Shown piece after piece: positions 1 to 9,300 of a stretch of 51,981 nt of DNA (its first letter is position 1; each line of letters starts with the position of its first letter). The notes beneath the pieces were generated by a model. It was not told where the DNA came from. It worked only from the letters and a program-made list of their open reading frames with translations, and did no database searches. Both the position numbers and the translations under genes were made by a program. The stretch covers positions 117,354 through 169,334 of the forward strand of contig SUZH01000006.1 of assembly GCA_015060045.1 (NCBI GenBank), given 5' to 3'. This DNA is from Rikenellaceae bacterium (GTDB lineage Bacteria; Bacteroidota; Bacteroidia; Bacteroidales; Rikenellaceae).

Positions 1-101
1 AACGACCAGCCGATGATAAAGGCCGCGATGATGCCGTAGATCCAAAAGATATTGAATCGCGGCAACTGGGGCATGTTATTTTTTGGTTGTTGTTTTGCCA
101 T
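1..101 (-). CDS. ftsH: FtsH, ATP-dependent zinc metalloprotease (N-terminal fragment)
   Basis: Only the first 33 or so codons are inside the window; the gene runs off the left edge. The minus-strand translation starts MAKQQPKNNMPQLPRF and continues into NIFWIYGIIAAFIIGWS, a polar, Pro/Asn-rich cytoplasmic tail followed by the first transmembrane helix, as in Bacteroidetes FtsH. FtsH is a membrane-anchored AAA+ protease that degrades misfolded membrane proteins and some regulators. The start at 99-101 lies 3 bases after the rsfS stop. A GAGGAG sequence inside the last rsfS codons is placed as a ribosome binding site, so the two genes are probably one transcript. The rsfS-ftsH order is common in Bacteroidetes. 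The AAA and zinc-protease domains are not visible, so the identification rests on the N-terminus and the neighbour. Confidence 0.75.
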   Translation of the reverse strand, partial: MAKQQPKNNMPQLPRFNIFWIYGIIAAFIIGWS

Positions 102-104
102 TGT

Positions 105-464
105 TTACTCCTCGTATTCGTACTTAACCATCGGTGCATCGGCCCACAACTCCTCGAGTTTGTAGAAATCGCGCAGATCGCTCTGGAAGATGTGCACCAC
201 CACGTCCACATAATCCATCGCCACCCACAGACCCGTCTGCTTACCCTCGACGCGCCAGGGCCACTCGCCCAGCACCTCGTGGATCTTCTCCTCCACCGAG
301 TCGGCGATGGCACAGGTCTGCGTGGTCGAATCGGCGTTGCAGACCACAAAATTTGAGCAGATGGCACCGTCGAAATCCGACAAATCCAACGATACAATAT
401 TCTTACCTTTCTTATCCGAGATCGCCTCAACGATCGTCTCAATGAGTTGTTGTTTATTCTCCAT
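105..464 (-). CDS. rsfS: Ribosome silencing factor RsfS
   Basis: A protein of 119 residues in the RsfS/Iojap (DUF143) family. Family members bind ribosomal protein L14 on the large subunit and block subunit joining when nutrients are limiting. The typical core is visible: the KKGKNIVSLDLSDFDG strand region near residues 18-33, then NFVVCNADSTTQTCAIADSV, and the conserved GLWVAMDYVDVVVHIF segment near residues 78-93. The acidic C-terminus ends in KYEYEE. An upstream in-frame ATG at 494 would add ten residues (MQGYSDLLKI) that do not belong to the family and would overlap the promoter, so the ATG at 462-464 is preferred. It is followed after 3 bases by ftsH. Confidence 0.93.
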   Translation of the reverse strand: MENKQQLIETIVEAISDKKGKNIVSLDLSDFDGAICSNFVVCNADSTTQTCAIADSVEEKIHEVLGEWPWRVEGKQTGLWVAMDYVDVVVHIFQSDLRDFYKLEELWADAPMVKYEYEE

Positions 465-491
465 AATTTTCAGTAGGTCACTATAACCTTG

Positions 492-522
492 CAAAAATAC
501 AAATTAAACCTTAAAGCACCAA
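492..522 (-). promoter_or_regulatory. Bacteroidetes-type promoter of rsfS
   Basis: On the minus strand TATTTTTG (492-499) matches the -7 consensus TAnnTTTG, and TTG at 520-522 lies 20 bases upstream as the -33 element. The rsfS ATG follows 28 bases downstream. This is consensus matching only. Confidence 0.6.
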
Positions 523-563
523 GCCAAAGAGCCAAAGATCGCCCGAAAAAACCAAAAAAAAGA

Positions 564-588
564 GATGACCAACCAAAGGTTGACCATC
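564..588 (-). terminator. Second of two tandem hairpins after the barrel gene
   Basis: On the minus strand an 11-base-pair stem with two G-U pairs (GATGGTCAACC / GGTTGGTCATC, 3-base loop) is followed by a run of eight or more T. It reads as a rho-independent terminator behind the first hairpin at 613-641 and insulates rsfS from upstream transcription. Confidence 0.65.
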
Positions 589-612
589 CCGGGAGGCTAA
601 ACGAACACAAAA

Positions 613-641
613 AGCGCCCGACCCCCAAAAGGTCGAGCGCT
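613..641 (-). terminator. Terminator of the small barrel gene
   Basis: Minus-strand hairpin AGCGCTCGACC / GTCGGGCGCT with a T-rich tail (TTTTTG). It lies about 22 bases after the stop of the outer-membrane protein gene at 664. Confidence 0.75.
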
Positions 642-663
642 GAATATCCATAACCCGGAAGGG

Positions 664-1212
664 CTATCTTCCGCCGCCAAATATCAATCCGACATGAAGT
701 CCCAACCATTGCAGATACCATCGATCGGTCGAGCGGCCACCCGCTTCATTGATGTAGCTCTCCTGAACACCTACGCGCGAGTAGTTCAAGCCGATGCGGA
801 GCGCCGCGCGATCCCGACGCCACACCTGTACACCTACCGTCGGGGCAAAATAAAGCCCATCATAATCGAAGAGCGCATACCCCACTTTCAGATCCACAAA
901 CGGAGCAACCACACCGCGCGTCAATCGGCTTTGCAGGTTGAGATAGAGCGGAATACCGCCTATGCCGCCGGCTTCTCCCTCATCCCGCTCCAAAAAGCCG
1001 AATGCACCCACACCGCCACCTACAAACAATTCGGGGCAGAACTGATAACCATGCGAGGTATAGAGCGCCGCGCCAAACACGTTTTTCTCCATGCCGGAGG
1101 TCGTCATCGTTGGGCCGAACTCCACATAAGCTCGATAGCCACGCTCTTGCGCCATGAGTTGGGATGCACAAAAGAGAAGGAGAAACAACAGACTTTTTCT
1201 CATAAGGTTCAT
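664..1212 (-). CDS. Small outer-membrane beta-barrel protein
   Basis: A protein of 182 residues with a clear signal peptide (RKSLLFLLLFCASQLMA, cleavage expected before QERGY). The rest has alternating aromatic and polar strands and glycine turns: YVEFGPTMTTS, LFVGGGVGAFGF, YLNLQSRLTRGVVAPFVDLKVGYALFDY, YFAPTVGVQVWRR, LRIGLNYSRVG. The C-terminus LGLHVGLIFGGGR resembles the last strand of small eight-stranded barrels of the OmpA/PorT-like type. The substrate and role are unknown. It stands alone: a terminator pair follows it and the oxyR-like gene ends about 100 bases upstream. The ATG at 1203 (MRKSLL) is an equally possible start. Confidence 0.7.
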   Translation of the reverse strand: MNLMRKSLLFLLLFCASQLMAQERGYRAYVEFGPTMTTSGMEKNVFGAALYTSHGYQFCPELFVGGGVGAFGFLERDEGEAGGIGGIPLYLNLQSRLTRGVVAPFVDLKVGYALFDYDGLYFAPTVGVQVWRRDRAALRIGLNYSRVGVQESYINEAGGRSTDRWYLQWLGLHVGLIFGGGR

Positions 1213-1314
1213 TAATTTCTATGGATGTTTCCTATTAAACGGGCAAGCAGCCCAAATACTGCATCGAAAAATCGAAAAAATCGGCTTCACGATCCAAAAC
1301 ACGCAAAACGCGTA

Positions 1315-2205
1315 TTACGTGCTTACACACTTAAGGATCGTCTCGTTCAGCGCCTTAATGATCGACCCCTTGACATAGGTACGACGCACGGCCACCGAAA
1401 TTTTGCGCGAGGTGGCACCCTTGGCGAGCTGCTTCACGCGGTCGCGGCGGTTCTCGGGAATAAAGTCAATCGCCATCTCGGGAATGATCGTCAGCGACTG
1501 CGTGCAATCAACGATGCGCATGAGCGTTTCGAGCGAACCGGACTCAAACGAAAAGTGCGACGGCATCTGTCGTTTGGCGAGGCAAAGTTCGATGATCTGG
1601 TCGCGCATACAGTTACCGGCCGAAAGAATCACAAGATCCTTGATATCAATATCTTCGATGCGGATATTCGAACGCTCGTAGAGCGGGTTTTCGGGCGACA
1701 CGTAGACAAAGAAACGGTCGTTGAAGAGGTCATACTCCTGGATGCCCTCTCCACACGTGCCACCAGCCACCAAAGCCGCATCGAGGCGATCCTTTTTCAG
1801 CGCCTCGACAATGTCGGCTGTCTTCATCTCCGAGATCTCCAACTCGACCTTCGGGAACTCCTTGATGAAGGTGGGCATAAAGCGGTGCATCAGGTAGGGC
1901 GCAATGGTCGGGATCACACCCAGGCGCAACTTACCTGCCGTCTCACCCTTCAGCTCATGAACCGCCTCACGGATGTAGTTAAACGAGCGCAACGTCTCAC
2001 GCACCTGCTCCAAAACCACCTCACCCGCCTCGGTCGGCACGACGGGCTTCTTCGTGCGGTCCAGCAACACCACGCCCAACTCCTCCTCGAGGGCCTTAAC
2101 CTGCATCGAAAGAGAGGGTTGCGTCACGAAGCAATGCTCGGCCGCCTGCGAAAAACTGCCACAATTGGCCACCGCCAACAGGTATTCGAGTTGAATAATT
2201 GTCAT
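1315..2205 (-). CDS. oxyR: OxyR-type LysR-family peroxide-sensing regulator
   Basis: A protein of 296 residues with the standard LysR layout: winged helix-turn-helix at about 1-60 (QLEYLLAVANCGSFSQAAE, then TQPSLSMQVKALEEELG), linker helix, and a substrate/effector domain at about 90-296. Two cysteines, C199 and C208, lie in GNC-MRDQIIEL-C. This matches the redox-active C199/C208 pair of E. coli OxyR in spacing, local sequence and even residue number. In that family peroxide oxidises the pair to a disulfide and turns on catalase, peroxiredoxin and Dps genes. It is transcribed divergently from trpS. A consensus promoter lies just upstream. Confidence 0.9.
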   Translation of the reverse strand: MTIIQLEYLLAVANCGSFSQAAEHCFVTQPSLSMQVKALEEELGVVLLDRTKKPVVPTEAGEVVLEQVRETLRSFNYIREAVHELKGETAGKLRLGVIPTIAPYLMHRFMPTFIKEFPKVELEISEMKTADIVEALKKDRLDAALVAGGTCGEGIQEYDLFNDRFFVYVSPENPLYERSNIRIEDIDIKDLVILSAGNCMRDQIIELCLAKRQMPSHFSFESGSLETLMRIVDCTQSLTIIPEMAIDFIPENRRDRVKQLAKGATSRKISVAVRRTYVKGSIIKALNETILKCVST

Positions 2206-2228
2206 AATATTGGATTATTAAGATAGAA

Positions 2229-2259
2229 CAAAGATATAAAAAAATTCTATACCCGCAAA
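2229..2259 (-). promoter_or_regulatory. Promoter of oxyR
   Basis: On the minus strand TTTG (2256-2259), 19 bases, then TATCTTTG (2229-2236): a full match to the Bacteroidetes -33/-7 consensus. The oxyR ATG lies 23 bases downstream. The trpS start is on the other side, so this is a shared divergent region. Confidence 0.75.
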
Positions 2260-2339
2260 CAATTTTTCCGTAGGCAAGAGATTTTTCGTATTTTCGCAAG
2301 AAATTGTACCTCAAACGAACAAAAAAACAAGACAACAAT

Positions 2340-3470
2340 ATGGCAAACAAGAAAATCATTCTCACGGGCGACCGCCCCACGGGTCGTCTCCACCTGGGCC
2401 ACTACGTAGGCTCGCTGCGTCGCCGCGTCGAACTGCAAAACTCGGGCACGTTCGACGAAATCTTCATCATGATTGCCGATGCACAGGCCCTGACCGACAA
2501 CTGGGACAACCCCGAGAAGGTGCGCCAGAACATCATCGAGGTGGCGTTGGACTACCTCTCGGCTGGTCTGGATCCCGAGAAGGTGTCGATCTTCATCCAG
2601 AGCGAGATTGCCGAGCTGTGTGAGCTCTGCTTCTACTACATGAATCTCGTTACGGTGCAGCGTCTGCAGCGCAACCCGACCGTCAAGGCCGAGATGGTGA
2701 TGCGTGGTTTCTCGGAGCAGGCCGAGGCGGGTGACACGACCCAGAAGCAGGGTCTGCCCGTCGGTTTCTTCTGCTACCCCATTTCGCAGGCTGCCGATAT
2801 CACGGCCTTCCGCGCCACGACCGTTCCGGCCGGTGCCGACCAGGAGCCGATGATCGAGCAGACGCGCGAGATCGTCCACAAGTTCAACTCGCTCTACGGC
2901 GAGACGCTCGTCGAGCCGTCGATCCTGCTGCCCGAGAATACCGCCTGCATGCGCCTCCCGGGCACGGATGGCAAGGCCAAGATGTCCAAGTCGCTGGGCA
3001 ACTGCATCTACCTCTCGGACACGGCTGCCGAGGTAAAGAAGAAGGTGATGGGCATGTACACCGATCCGGATCACCTCCGCATCGAGGATCCGGGCAAGGT
3101 CGAGGGCAACTGTGTATTTACCTACCTCGACGCCTTCTGCTGTCCGGAGCACTTCAAGAAGTACCTGCCCGAATATGAGTCGCTCGAGGCACTGAAAGAG
3201 CACTATTGCCGTGGCGGTCTGGGCGACGTGAAGTGCAAGAAGCTCCTGATCAACATCCTCAACGAGCTGCTCGACCCGATTCGTGAGCGTCGTCGCTACT
3301 TTGAGGAGCGTATCGAGGAGGTCTATGCCATCCTTGAGAAGGGTACGAAGCGCGCCCGCGAGGTGGCCGGCGATACGCTGCGCGACGTACGCAACGCGAT
3401 GCGTATCAACTACTTTGAGGACAAGGAGTTGATCGCCGCCCAAGCCAAGGCTTACGCCGAGAAAATTTAG
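2340..3470 (+). CDS. trpS: Tryptophanyl-tRNA synthetase
   Basis: A protein of 376 residues, class I synthetase, which charges tRNA-Trp. The N-terminus [20 protein letters not shown] contains the HIGH-type motif (HLGH), and [14 protein letters not shown] carries the KMSKS motif. The signature [22 protein letters not shown] and [14 protein letters not shown] segments bind adenylate and tryptophan. Several cysteine-containing stretches ([25 protein letters not shown]) are present. The ATG at 2340 begins [10 protein letters not shown]; an in-frame ATG at 2304 would add [12 protein letters not shown], which the family lacks. The gene is divergent from oxyR. AT-rich degenerate repeats (TTTAGAATTTAGAATT) overlap its stop and continue downstream. 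Confidence 0.95.
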   Translation: MANKKIILTGDRPTGRLHLGHYVGSLRRRVELQNSGTFDEIFIMIADAQALTDNWDNPEKVRQNIIEVALDYLSAGLDPEKVSIFIQSEIAELCELCFYYMNLVTVQRLQRNPTVKAEMVMRGFSEQAEAGDTTQKQGLPVGFFCYPISQAADITAFRATTVPAGADQEPMIEQTREIVHKFNSLYGETLVEPSILLPENTACMRLPGTDGKAKMSKSLGNCIYLSDTAAEVKKKVMGMYTDPDHLRIEDPGKVEGNCVFTYLDAFCCPEHFKKYLPEYESLEALKEHYCRGGLGDVKCKKLLINILNELLDPIRERRRYFEERIEEVYAILEKGTKRAREVAGDTLRDVRNAMRINYFEDKELIAAQAKAYAEKI

Positions 3471-3558
3471 AATTTAGAATTAAAAATTAAGACTTAGAGA
3501 GAAGGGCGCAAAGGGGCGTGAAAGGCGACTAAAAGTTGCTAAAGGTTAGCTAAAGGAG

Positions 3559-3600
3559 TTTCAACTTTCAACTTTCAACTTTCAACCTTCAACTTTCAAC
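3559..3600 (+). repeat. Six tandem TTTCAAC heptads before the ClC gene
   Basis: Six 7-base units (TTTCAAC, one variant CTTCAAC) run from 3559 to 3600, followed by pyrimidine-rich sequence up to the ClC start at 3637. The same heptad forms the outer arms of the palindromic elements at 6204-6360 and 14418-14537. The words GTTAGCT and AAAGTTG just upstream are also shared with those elements, so this may be a half or decayed copy. It lies in the leader of the ClC gene. Confidence 0.85.
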
Positions 3601-3636
3601 TCTCTTTCCTCTTCGCTCTTTCCTCTTTCAGAAGCC

Positions 3637-5421
3637 ATGAAGGTAGTTCTGACCGACCACATCTATGCCTACTTCCTGCGCCTGACGCGCAGACTCTCAA
3701 CCCGTCAGATGTTGATGGTGTTGGCCGTCATTGTGGGCGTATTGGCCGGCCTGGGAACGTTCCTCTTCGAGGTGTTGCTGCACGGCATCGGGCAGGGACT
3801 GACGCGCTGGTTCTCGGTGGATCGGGCGCAATTCCTCTACCTTATATACCCGGCCATTGGTATTATCCTCGCCACGCTCTTTGTGCGACACATCGTCCGC
3901 GACAACATCTCGGAGGGTGTAACGCGTGTTCTCTATGCCATGTCGCGCCGCGACTCGCGCATTGCGCGCCACAACTGCTGGACCTCGATCGTGGGCGGTG
4001 CCACGACGATCGGATTTGGTGGTTCGGTAGGTCCCGAGGCCCCGATCGTACTGACAGGTGCCGCCATCGGATCGAACGTGGCCCAGTTGGCACGACTCAA
4101 CTACAAGCACACCACCCTGCTGCTCTGCTGCGGTGCTGGTGCAGCCCTTGCGGCGATCTTCAAAGCACCGATTACGGGCGTGATCTTCGTCCTGGAGATT
4201 CTGATGCTCGACATCACTGCCACGTCGATTATTCCCCTCTTGATTGCTACCGTAACGGCTACCACGATCGCCTTTATCCTGCGCGGTTTTGACCCGATTA
4301 TCGCCGTAACACTCCGTCCCGAGGATGCCTTCGAGCTGTGGCAGATACCGCTCTTCATCCTGCTGGGTGTGGCCTGCGGATTGATGGCGTGGTACTTCAC
4401 CTCGATGAATTCGCGCGTGGGCGCCTTCTTCAAGCAACAACCGACGCAGTATCGCAAGTGGCTGATTGGCGGCGTGATTATCGGTCTTTTGATCTTCATC
4501 TTCCCGCCCCTCTACGGCGAGGGTTATGATGCCTTTGTGGGATTGATGCACGGCCAGACGGATCAGCTCTTCAACAACTCGCTCTTCTACCGCTTCTCGC
4601 ACATCGAGTGGGTCATTATCCTCTTCGTGGTGGCAACGATGTTCTTCAAGGTGATCGCCATGGCCACGACCAATGCGGCAGGCGGTATCGGCGGTACATT
4701 TGCCCCGTCGCTCTTCGTGGGTGCCTTCACGGGTGCCGCGTTGGCTCTAATCTGCAACGCACTCTTTAACTGGAATGTACCGATCGCCTCGTTTACCTTG
4801 GTCGGCATGGCAGGCGTGATGGCAGGCGTGATGAATGCCCCCTTAACGTCGATCTTCCTCATCGCCGAGCTATCGAACGGTTACGGCCTCTTCATCCCGC
4901 TGATGATCACAGCCTGCATCTCGTTTGCTGTGAATTACTACCTCGACCCCGACTCGATCTACACGAAGCAGCTCCGCCAGAAGGGCGAGCTCTTGACCCA
5001 CGACAAGGATCAATCGGTCTTCGTGTTCCTCAAGCTGGAGGAGCTGATGGAGACCGACTTTATCCGCATCCGCTCACACATGACCCTCGGCGACCTGATT
5101 ACGATCATCTCCTCGGCCCGCCGCAATATCTTCCCCGTGATCGACGATTTTGGCCGTCTGCTGGGCGTTGTGCAGCTCGATGACCTGCGTAAAGATATGT
5201 TCAAGCGCGAGAAATACGGCAACTCGATCATGACCTACATGATCCAGCCGCCCGATCGCATCCTGCAACACGAAGCCATCCAGTCGATCCTCCCCAAATT
5301 CGAGGACAATCGCACCTGGATGCTCCCCGTGGTGGATCGCGATAACCACTATTTAGGCTTTATCTCCAAGTCGAGAATCCTAAACGCATACCGCGAACAA
5401 TTGGTAAAAATCCAGCAGTAA
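3637..5421 (+). CDS. ClC-family chloride channel/antiporter with CBS pair
   Basis: A protein of 594 residues. The N-terminal two thirds hold the multi-helix ClC core. GSVGPEAP (129-136) corresponds to the GxEGP motif, keeping the gating glutamate (E134), and GGIGGTFAPSLFVGA is the GxFxP motif. The expected GSGIP motif is not obvious. Residues from about 465 on form two CBS repeats (DFIRIRSHMTLGDLI...FPVIDDFGRLLGVVQLDDLR and MIQPPDRILQHEAIQSI...WMLPVVDRDNHYLGFISKS), a common regulatory add-on that binds adenine nucleotides. ClC proteins move chloride or other anions, often in exchange for protons, across the inner membrane. Whether this one is a channel or an antiporter cannot be told. Its stop codon lies in the loop of its own terminator. 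Confidence 0.9.
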   Translation: MKVVLTDHIYAYFLRLTRRLSTRQMLMVLAVIVGVLAGLGTFLFEVLLHGIGQGLTRWFSVDRAQFLYLIYPAIGIILATLFVRHIVRDNISEGVTRVLYAMSRRDSRIARHNCWTSIVGGATTIGFGGSVGPEAPIVLTGAAIGSNVAQLARLNYKHTTLLLCCGAGAALAAIFKAPITGVIFVLEILMLDITATSIIPLLIATVTATTIAFILRGFDPIIAVTLRPEDAFELWQIPLFILLGVACGLMAWYFTSMNSRVGAFFKQQPTQYRKWLIGGVIIGLLIFIFPPLYGEGYDAFVGLMHGQTDQLFNNSLFYRFSHIEWVIILFVVATMFFKVIAMATTNAAGGIGGTFAPSLFVGAFTGAALALICNALFNWNVPIASFTLVGMAGVMAGVMNAPLTSIFLIAELSNGYGLFIPLMITACISFAVNYYLDPDSIYTKQLRQKGELLTHDKDQSVFVFLKLEELMETDFIRIRSHMTLGDLITIISSARRNIFPVIDDFGRLLGVVQLDDLRKDMFKREKYGNSIMTYMIQPPDRILQHEAIQSILPKFEDNRTWMLPVVDRDNHYLGFISKSRILNAYREQLVKIQQ

Positions 5422-5437
5422 TGCTGGATTTTTATTT
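5406..5437 (+). terminator. Terminator overlapping the ClC stop codon
   Basis: AAAAATCCAGCA / TGCTGGATTTTT with a 4-base loop (GTAA), then ATTTT. The TAA stop of the ClC gene (5419-5421) is inside the loop. Confidence 0.85.
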
Positions 5438-5478
5438 TGCACCTTTAGGAAATCTCCGAAAACTTTTTGTCAATTTTA

Positions 5479-5510
5479 TTTGCTATTTTGTAAAGTTTGC
5501 TTTACATTTG
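5479..5510 (+). promoter_or_regulatory. Promoter with overlapping inverted-repeat operator
   Basis: TTTG (5479-5482), 20 bases, then TACATTTG (5503-5510): a consensus promoter. A perfect inverted repeat TGTAAAG-TTTG-CTTTACA occupies 5489-5506 and covers the spacer and half of the -7 box. A protein bound there would block the promoter. The XRE-type regulator encoded at the end of this transcript is the natural candidate, which would make the pair autoregulated. Binding is inferred. Confidence 0.65.
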
Positions 5511-5576
5511 CAACAGCAAACGGGACAAGTGGCCACGTCCGGCGGTTTGCACTAAACCTTAAACACTTTATTCATC

Positions 5577-6014
5577 ATGCAAAAAGAATGGTTATTGCCT
5601 TACGGCTTCAAGTGGGTCGGATGGCTGCTGCTGGCGATTGCCGTACCGGCGGGTATCTGGGCCGCAGCGATTGGGTTCAACTACCAAAATGTCGAGTTTC
5701 TGCAAGCGTTGCAGTTATCCGACAAACCGCTCATCAACAACCACCTGGTATTGTGGATGTGGCTCGGTGTGATCTTCGTAGCCTGCTCGCGCGAGAAGAT
5801 TGAGGACGAGATGATCAGCCGCATCCGTCTCAATGCCCTGCTTGTGGCGCTCTACATCCAGGCCGCCTTTATCATCGTGGCGACCTTCGCGTTCAACAGC
5901 CTCGATTTCCTCAACATCATGGTTTACAACCTCGTCACCTACCCGATTATCTTCGTGGGGGCCTATCGCGTCATGTTGTGGCGCACAAGAAAGGAGGTCG
6001 AGGATGAAGAATAG
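5577..6014 (+). CDS. Small four-helix membrane protein paired with an XRE regulator
   Basis: A protein of 145 residues with about four predicted transmembrane helices: FKWVGWLLLAIAVPAGIWAA, LVLWMWLGVIFVAC, ALLVALYIQAAFIIVATFAF and IMVYNLVTYPIIFVGAYRVML. Charged loops (SREKIEDEMISRIRLN) lie between them, and the basic-acidic C-terminus ends RTRKEVEDEE. I do not recognise a characterised family. The last 11 bases overlap the start of the downstream regulator gene, so translation is probably coupled. Small membrane protein plus short XRE protein pairs are frequent in Bacteroidetes, and a membrane sensor controlling the regulator is one possible reading. A consensus promoter with an inverted repeat precedes it. 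Confidence 0.75.
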   Translation: MQKEWLLPYGFKWVGWLLLAIAVPAGIWAAAIGFNYQNVEFLQALQLSDKPLINNHLVLWMWLGVIFVACSREKIEDEMISRIRLNALLVALYIQAAFIIVATFAFNSLDFLNIMVYNLVTYPIIFVGAYRVMLWRTRKEVEDEE

Positions 6015-6204
6015 AATCCGCGTTGAGCGCGCCGAAAAGCGTATCACGCAACAGGAGTTGGCCGAGAAGTGCGGCGTCAGCCGCCAGACGATCAACGCCA
6101 TCGAGGCGGGAAAGTTTATTCCCTCAACCGTCTTGGCGCTCAAAATGGCGCGCACCTTCGGCAAGCAGGTCGAAGAGATCTTCGAACTGGAAGAGGAGGA
6201 TTAG
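6004..6204 (+). CDS. Short XRE/Cro-type helix-turn-helix regulator
   Basis: A protein of 66 residues starting MKNRIRVERAEKRITQQELA. It consists almost only of an HTH_3 domain: QQELAEKCGVSRQTINAIEAG is a textbook Cro/CI helix-turn-helix, followed by PSTVLALKMARTFGKQVEEIFELEEED. Proteins of this size and type are dimeric repressors. The ATG at 6004-6006 overlaps the upstream membrane-protein gene by 11 bases. The inverted repeat over the operon promoter (5489-5506) is a plausible autoregulatory site. The composite palindrome at 6204 begins at the stop codon. Confidence 0.88.
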   Translation: MKNRIRVERAEKRITQQELAEKCGVSRQTINAIEAGKFIPSTVLALKMARTFGKQVEEIFELEEED

Positions 6205-6360
6205 AGTTGAGAGTTGAAAGTTGATAGTTGACTGCTGACCGCTGACTGCTTAAGACTCTATGTTAGCTCAACAAAAAGGGAGATAGCCACCGGAAAGGCT
6301 ATCTCCCATATTTTTTGTTGAGCGGATGAAAGAACGAAAAAAAACTTTCAACTCTCAACT
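6204..6360. repeat. Composite palindromic element, copy 1 (heptad arms around a terminator)
   Basis: The outer left arm GAGTTGAGAGTTGAAAGTT (6204-6222) is the inverse of AACTTTCAACTCTCAACT (6343-6360). Between them lie a degenerate stretch (TGACTGCTGACCGCTGACTG) and the strong hairpin 6266-6323. The same architecture and almost the same sequence recur at 14418-14537. It separates convergent genes: the XRE regulator on the plus strand and the DUF2723 gene on the minus strand, whose stop lies 13 bases beyond the right arm. Confidence 0.9.
6266..6323. terminator. Bidirectional terminator inside composite element 1
   Basis: GCTCAACAAAAAGGGAGATAGCC and GGCTATCTCCC...TTTTTTGTTGAGC form a long stem closed by a short ACCGGAAA loop. 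The A tract on one side and the T tract on the other let it work in both directions, for the XRE operon and for the opposing DUF2723 gene. Confidence 0.85.
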
Positions 6361-6373
6361 TTTAACTTTCAAC

Positions 6374-9300
6374 TTACTGATCGATCGGCTCGGCCTCATC
6401 GGGCACCTTGAGCAGGTTCTCCTCCCCCACGCCAAGCGAACGATAATACTCGTTCACCTCGCGTACGATATCGTAGCGACGGGCATACGAGGCGAGGTAG
6501 TAGGCCTCCTCCAGCTCATCGAGGCGATCATTCAGCTCACCATCCACCAGCTGCGCCTTGTACCCCTCAAATTGCAGATAATACTCGATGTATTCGATCG
6601 TATTCTGCAGGTACTCCATCATAAGGGCATCACCCTTCTCGGCAGCCTCCTCGTCTCCCATCGCAGCAGCGGCATAATAGGCCTCGAGGAAGGGGAAGGT
6701 ATTCGAATCGGTGAATCGCAACTGCGAAGTCGGCAACTCCTCCAAACCCTTATCGAGCAGCTCGACCGCCTCCTCTACGCGATTCTCGGCCAACAAGGCT
6801 TTGGCCACGCGGGCAAACGACGAGCGGGCATTCGAAGCACCGAGGTTGTATTGGATAAAGTGGTCGGAGTAGACATCCGGATCCTTCAAATTTCCGTAGC
6901 GGAAGGTATCACGCAGCAGCGGAGCGGCATAGTCGGGATCGATGCGACCGATATCCCACACACTCTTCACGGGGGTCTTGATGGGCACCAGACGATATGC
7001 ATAGCCGTCAAACTGGAGGTAATCCATCAAGCCGAAATCCTGCAGAATATAGACCTGCGTGAGGTAGATCGGACGCTTCCAATCGAAGTTGGCCAGCAGG
7101 TCGATCAACATCAACTGATTCTTATCGATCGACGAGCCGCGCAGCTCCACGTAGACCGTATCGACCATTTGGTCGTAATCCTCCGCCTTGACGATACCCG
7201 ACTCGATGGCATTCTCTTTATTGACGGGAATAGCCAGACGACGTGTCGGGATATAATCGGCATAGGTGCCATCCACGAGCTTCACCTGCGTAGCCGGATC
7301 ATCGTGCTTGATAAACTCAACCACCTCACGGATATCCACTGCACGGTCAATCACCTCACGAATGGGGACCCAATCGTTCATATAGGTATACTTGTGTTTC
7401 GGCAACGAGAAGGGAACGCCGGCTGCATCGTTCGCTGCCGTTTTCATCTCGTCGATATACCACTCGCCACCGAGGTAGGAGGTGTTCATGATACGGATAT
7501 CGGGACGCACGGCATAGACCTCCTGGTTGTTCCACAAGGGGAAGGTGTCGTTGTCACCGTAATTCAGAATAATCGAGTTCGGAAGACACGACTGGAGGTA
7601 GTTCCAACCAATATCGCGCGACATGTAGCGACCCGAGCGGTCGTGGTCGTCCCAGTTCTCGGCAGCCAGGATACCCGGCACAGCGAGGCAGACCACCGTC
7701 GCGGCAGCAGCCACCCACTTCGTATCGCGCTTGGCAAGCCATGCGATAAAATCCCTCACGGCCAACACGCCCAGACCGATCCAGATCGAGAAGGCGTAGA
7801 ACGAACCGGCGTAGACGTAGTCTCGCTCACGCGGCTCGCCCGGCGAGGAGTTGAAGTAGACCACCAGCGCCACGCCCGTCATAATAAAGAGCCACATGAC
7901 GATCGAGAAGTTGCGCTGATCGCGGTTCAGCTGATAAATCAGACCGATCAGACCCAGCAGGAAGGGGAGGAAATAGTAGGTGTTTCGACCCTTGTTTTCA
8001 GCCACCTCGCGCGGCAGATTATCCTGCGGGCCGAGGTAGGCCTCATCGATAAACTTGATACCCGACAACCAATTACCATCCAACATCGTCGAGCGCGATG
8101 CCTGAATATCGCTCTGACGACCGACGAAATTCCACAAGAAGTAACGCCAGTACATGTAGTTGAGCTGGTAGTTGAAGAAGTAGTTCAGGTTCTCCAGGAA
8201 GGTGGGCTCAACGACCGACTGCGGCCCCTCACCATCGTCATAGACGCGGCGTTTACCGAAGTCGAGCACCTGCTCTCGCACCGGTCGTCCGCTGGCATCG
8301 CGAATCACCTCACCCTTTTCGTTGCGGGCAATCTCCTCCTTAAGACGGTAGGCACCCCACTGCTTATACTCCTTCTCGCCCTTGCGATAGTCCCACATGC
8401 GGGGGAAGAGGTGCAGAAAGCCCTCGGGATAGGTATAACCGGTAATCGTTGTACCCGTCTTGTACTTACCATCCTCGTCGAGGTAGTAGTTCGATTTCTC
8501 GATATAACCCACGGGAGGTGCCGAATAATAAGCACCCACCAGCAGGGGACGGTTACCATACTGGTCGCGATTGAGGAACGAAAGCAAAGCGTGCGGGTTG
8601 CTCGGATTGTTCGAGTTCATCGGCGGATTGGCCGCTGCGCGAATCGTCACCGAGGCATAGGACGAGAAGCCGACAAGAATCATCGTCGTCGAGAGCAGGA
8701 CGAGGTTCCAGATCACCTTGCCATTTTGGTGGGTTTTCCAGGCAGCCCACCCCATACCGAGGATCAGTGCCAGCGAGAAGATGACCATACCCAAATTCAC
8801 GGGGAGGCCCAACGTATTGACACAGAAGAGGTCAACCATAGCACCCACATAGACCGTATAAGGGATGATAATGCCGTTGATTACGAGCAGAATGGCACCG
8901 GCCAAGAGCGTTGCCATCACGATACCCTTCAAGGTTACCTGCTCCGTCTTGCGGAAGTAGTAGATGAAAACCAAGGCGGGAATCGTCAGCAGGTTCAGGA
9001 TATGCACACCGATCGAAAGGCCCATCAGGTAGGCGATCAGGATGATCCAGCGCGTTGCGTGCGGCTCGTCGGCCTCCTCCTCCCACTTGAGCATGAGCCA
9101 TACGACCAGGGCCGTAAACATCGACGAGAGGGCATAGACCTCACCCTCGATGGCCGAGAACCAGAAGGTATCGGTAAACGTATAGGCCAATGCGCCCACT
9201 GCACCGGCGCCGATCGCCGTCCATACACTGCTCTCGGTCAACTCCTTACCGCCACGCGTCAGCAAGCGGCGCGAAAGGTGGGTAATGGTCCAGAAGAGGA

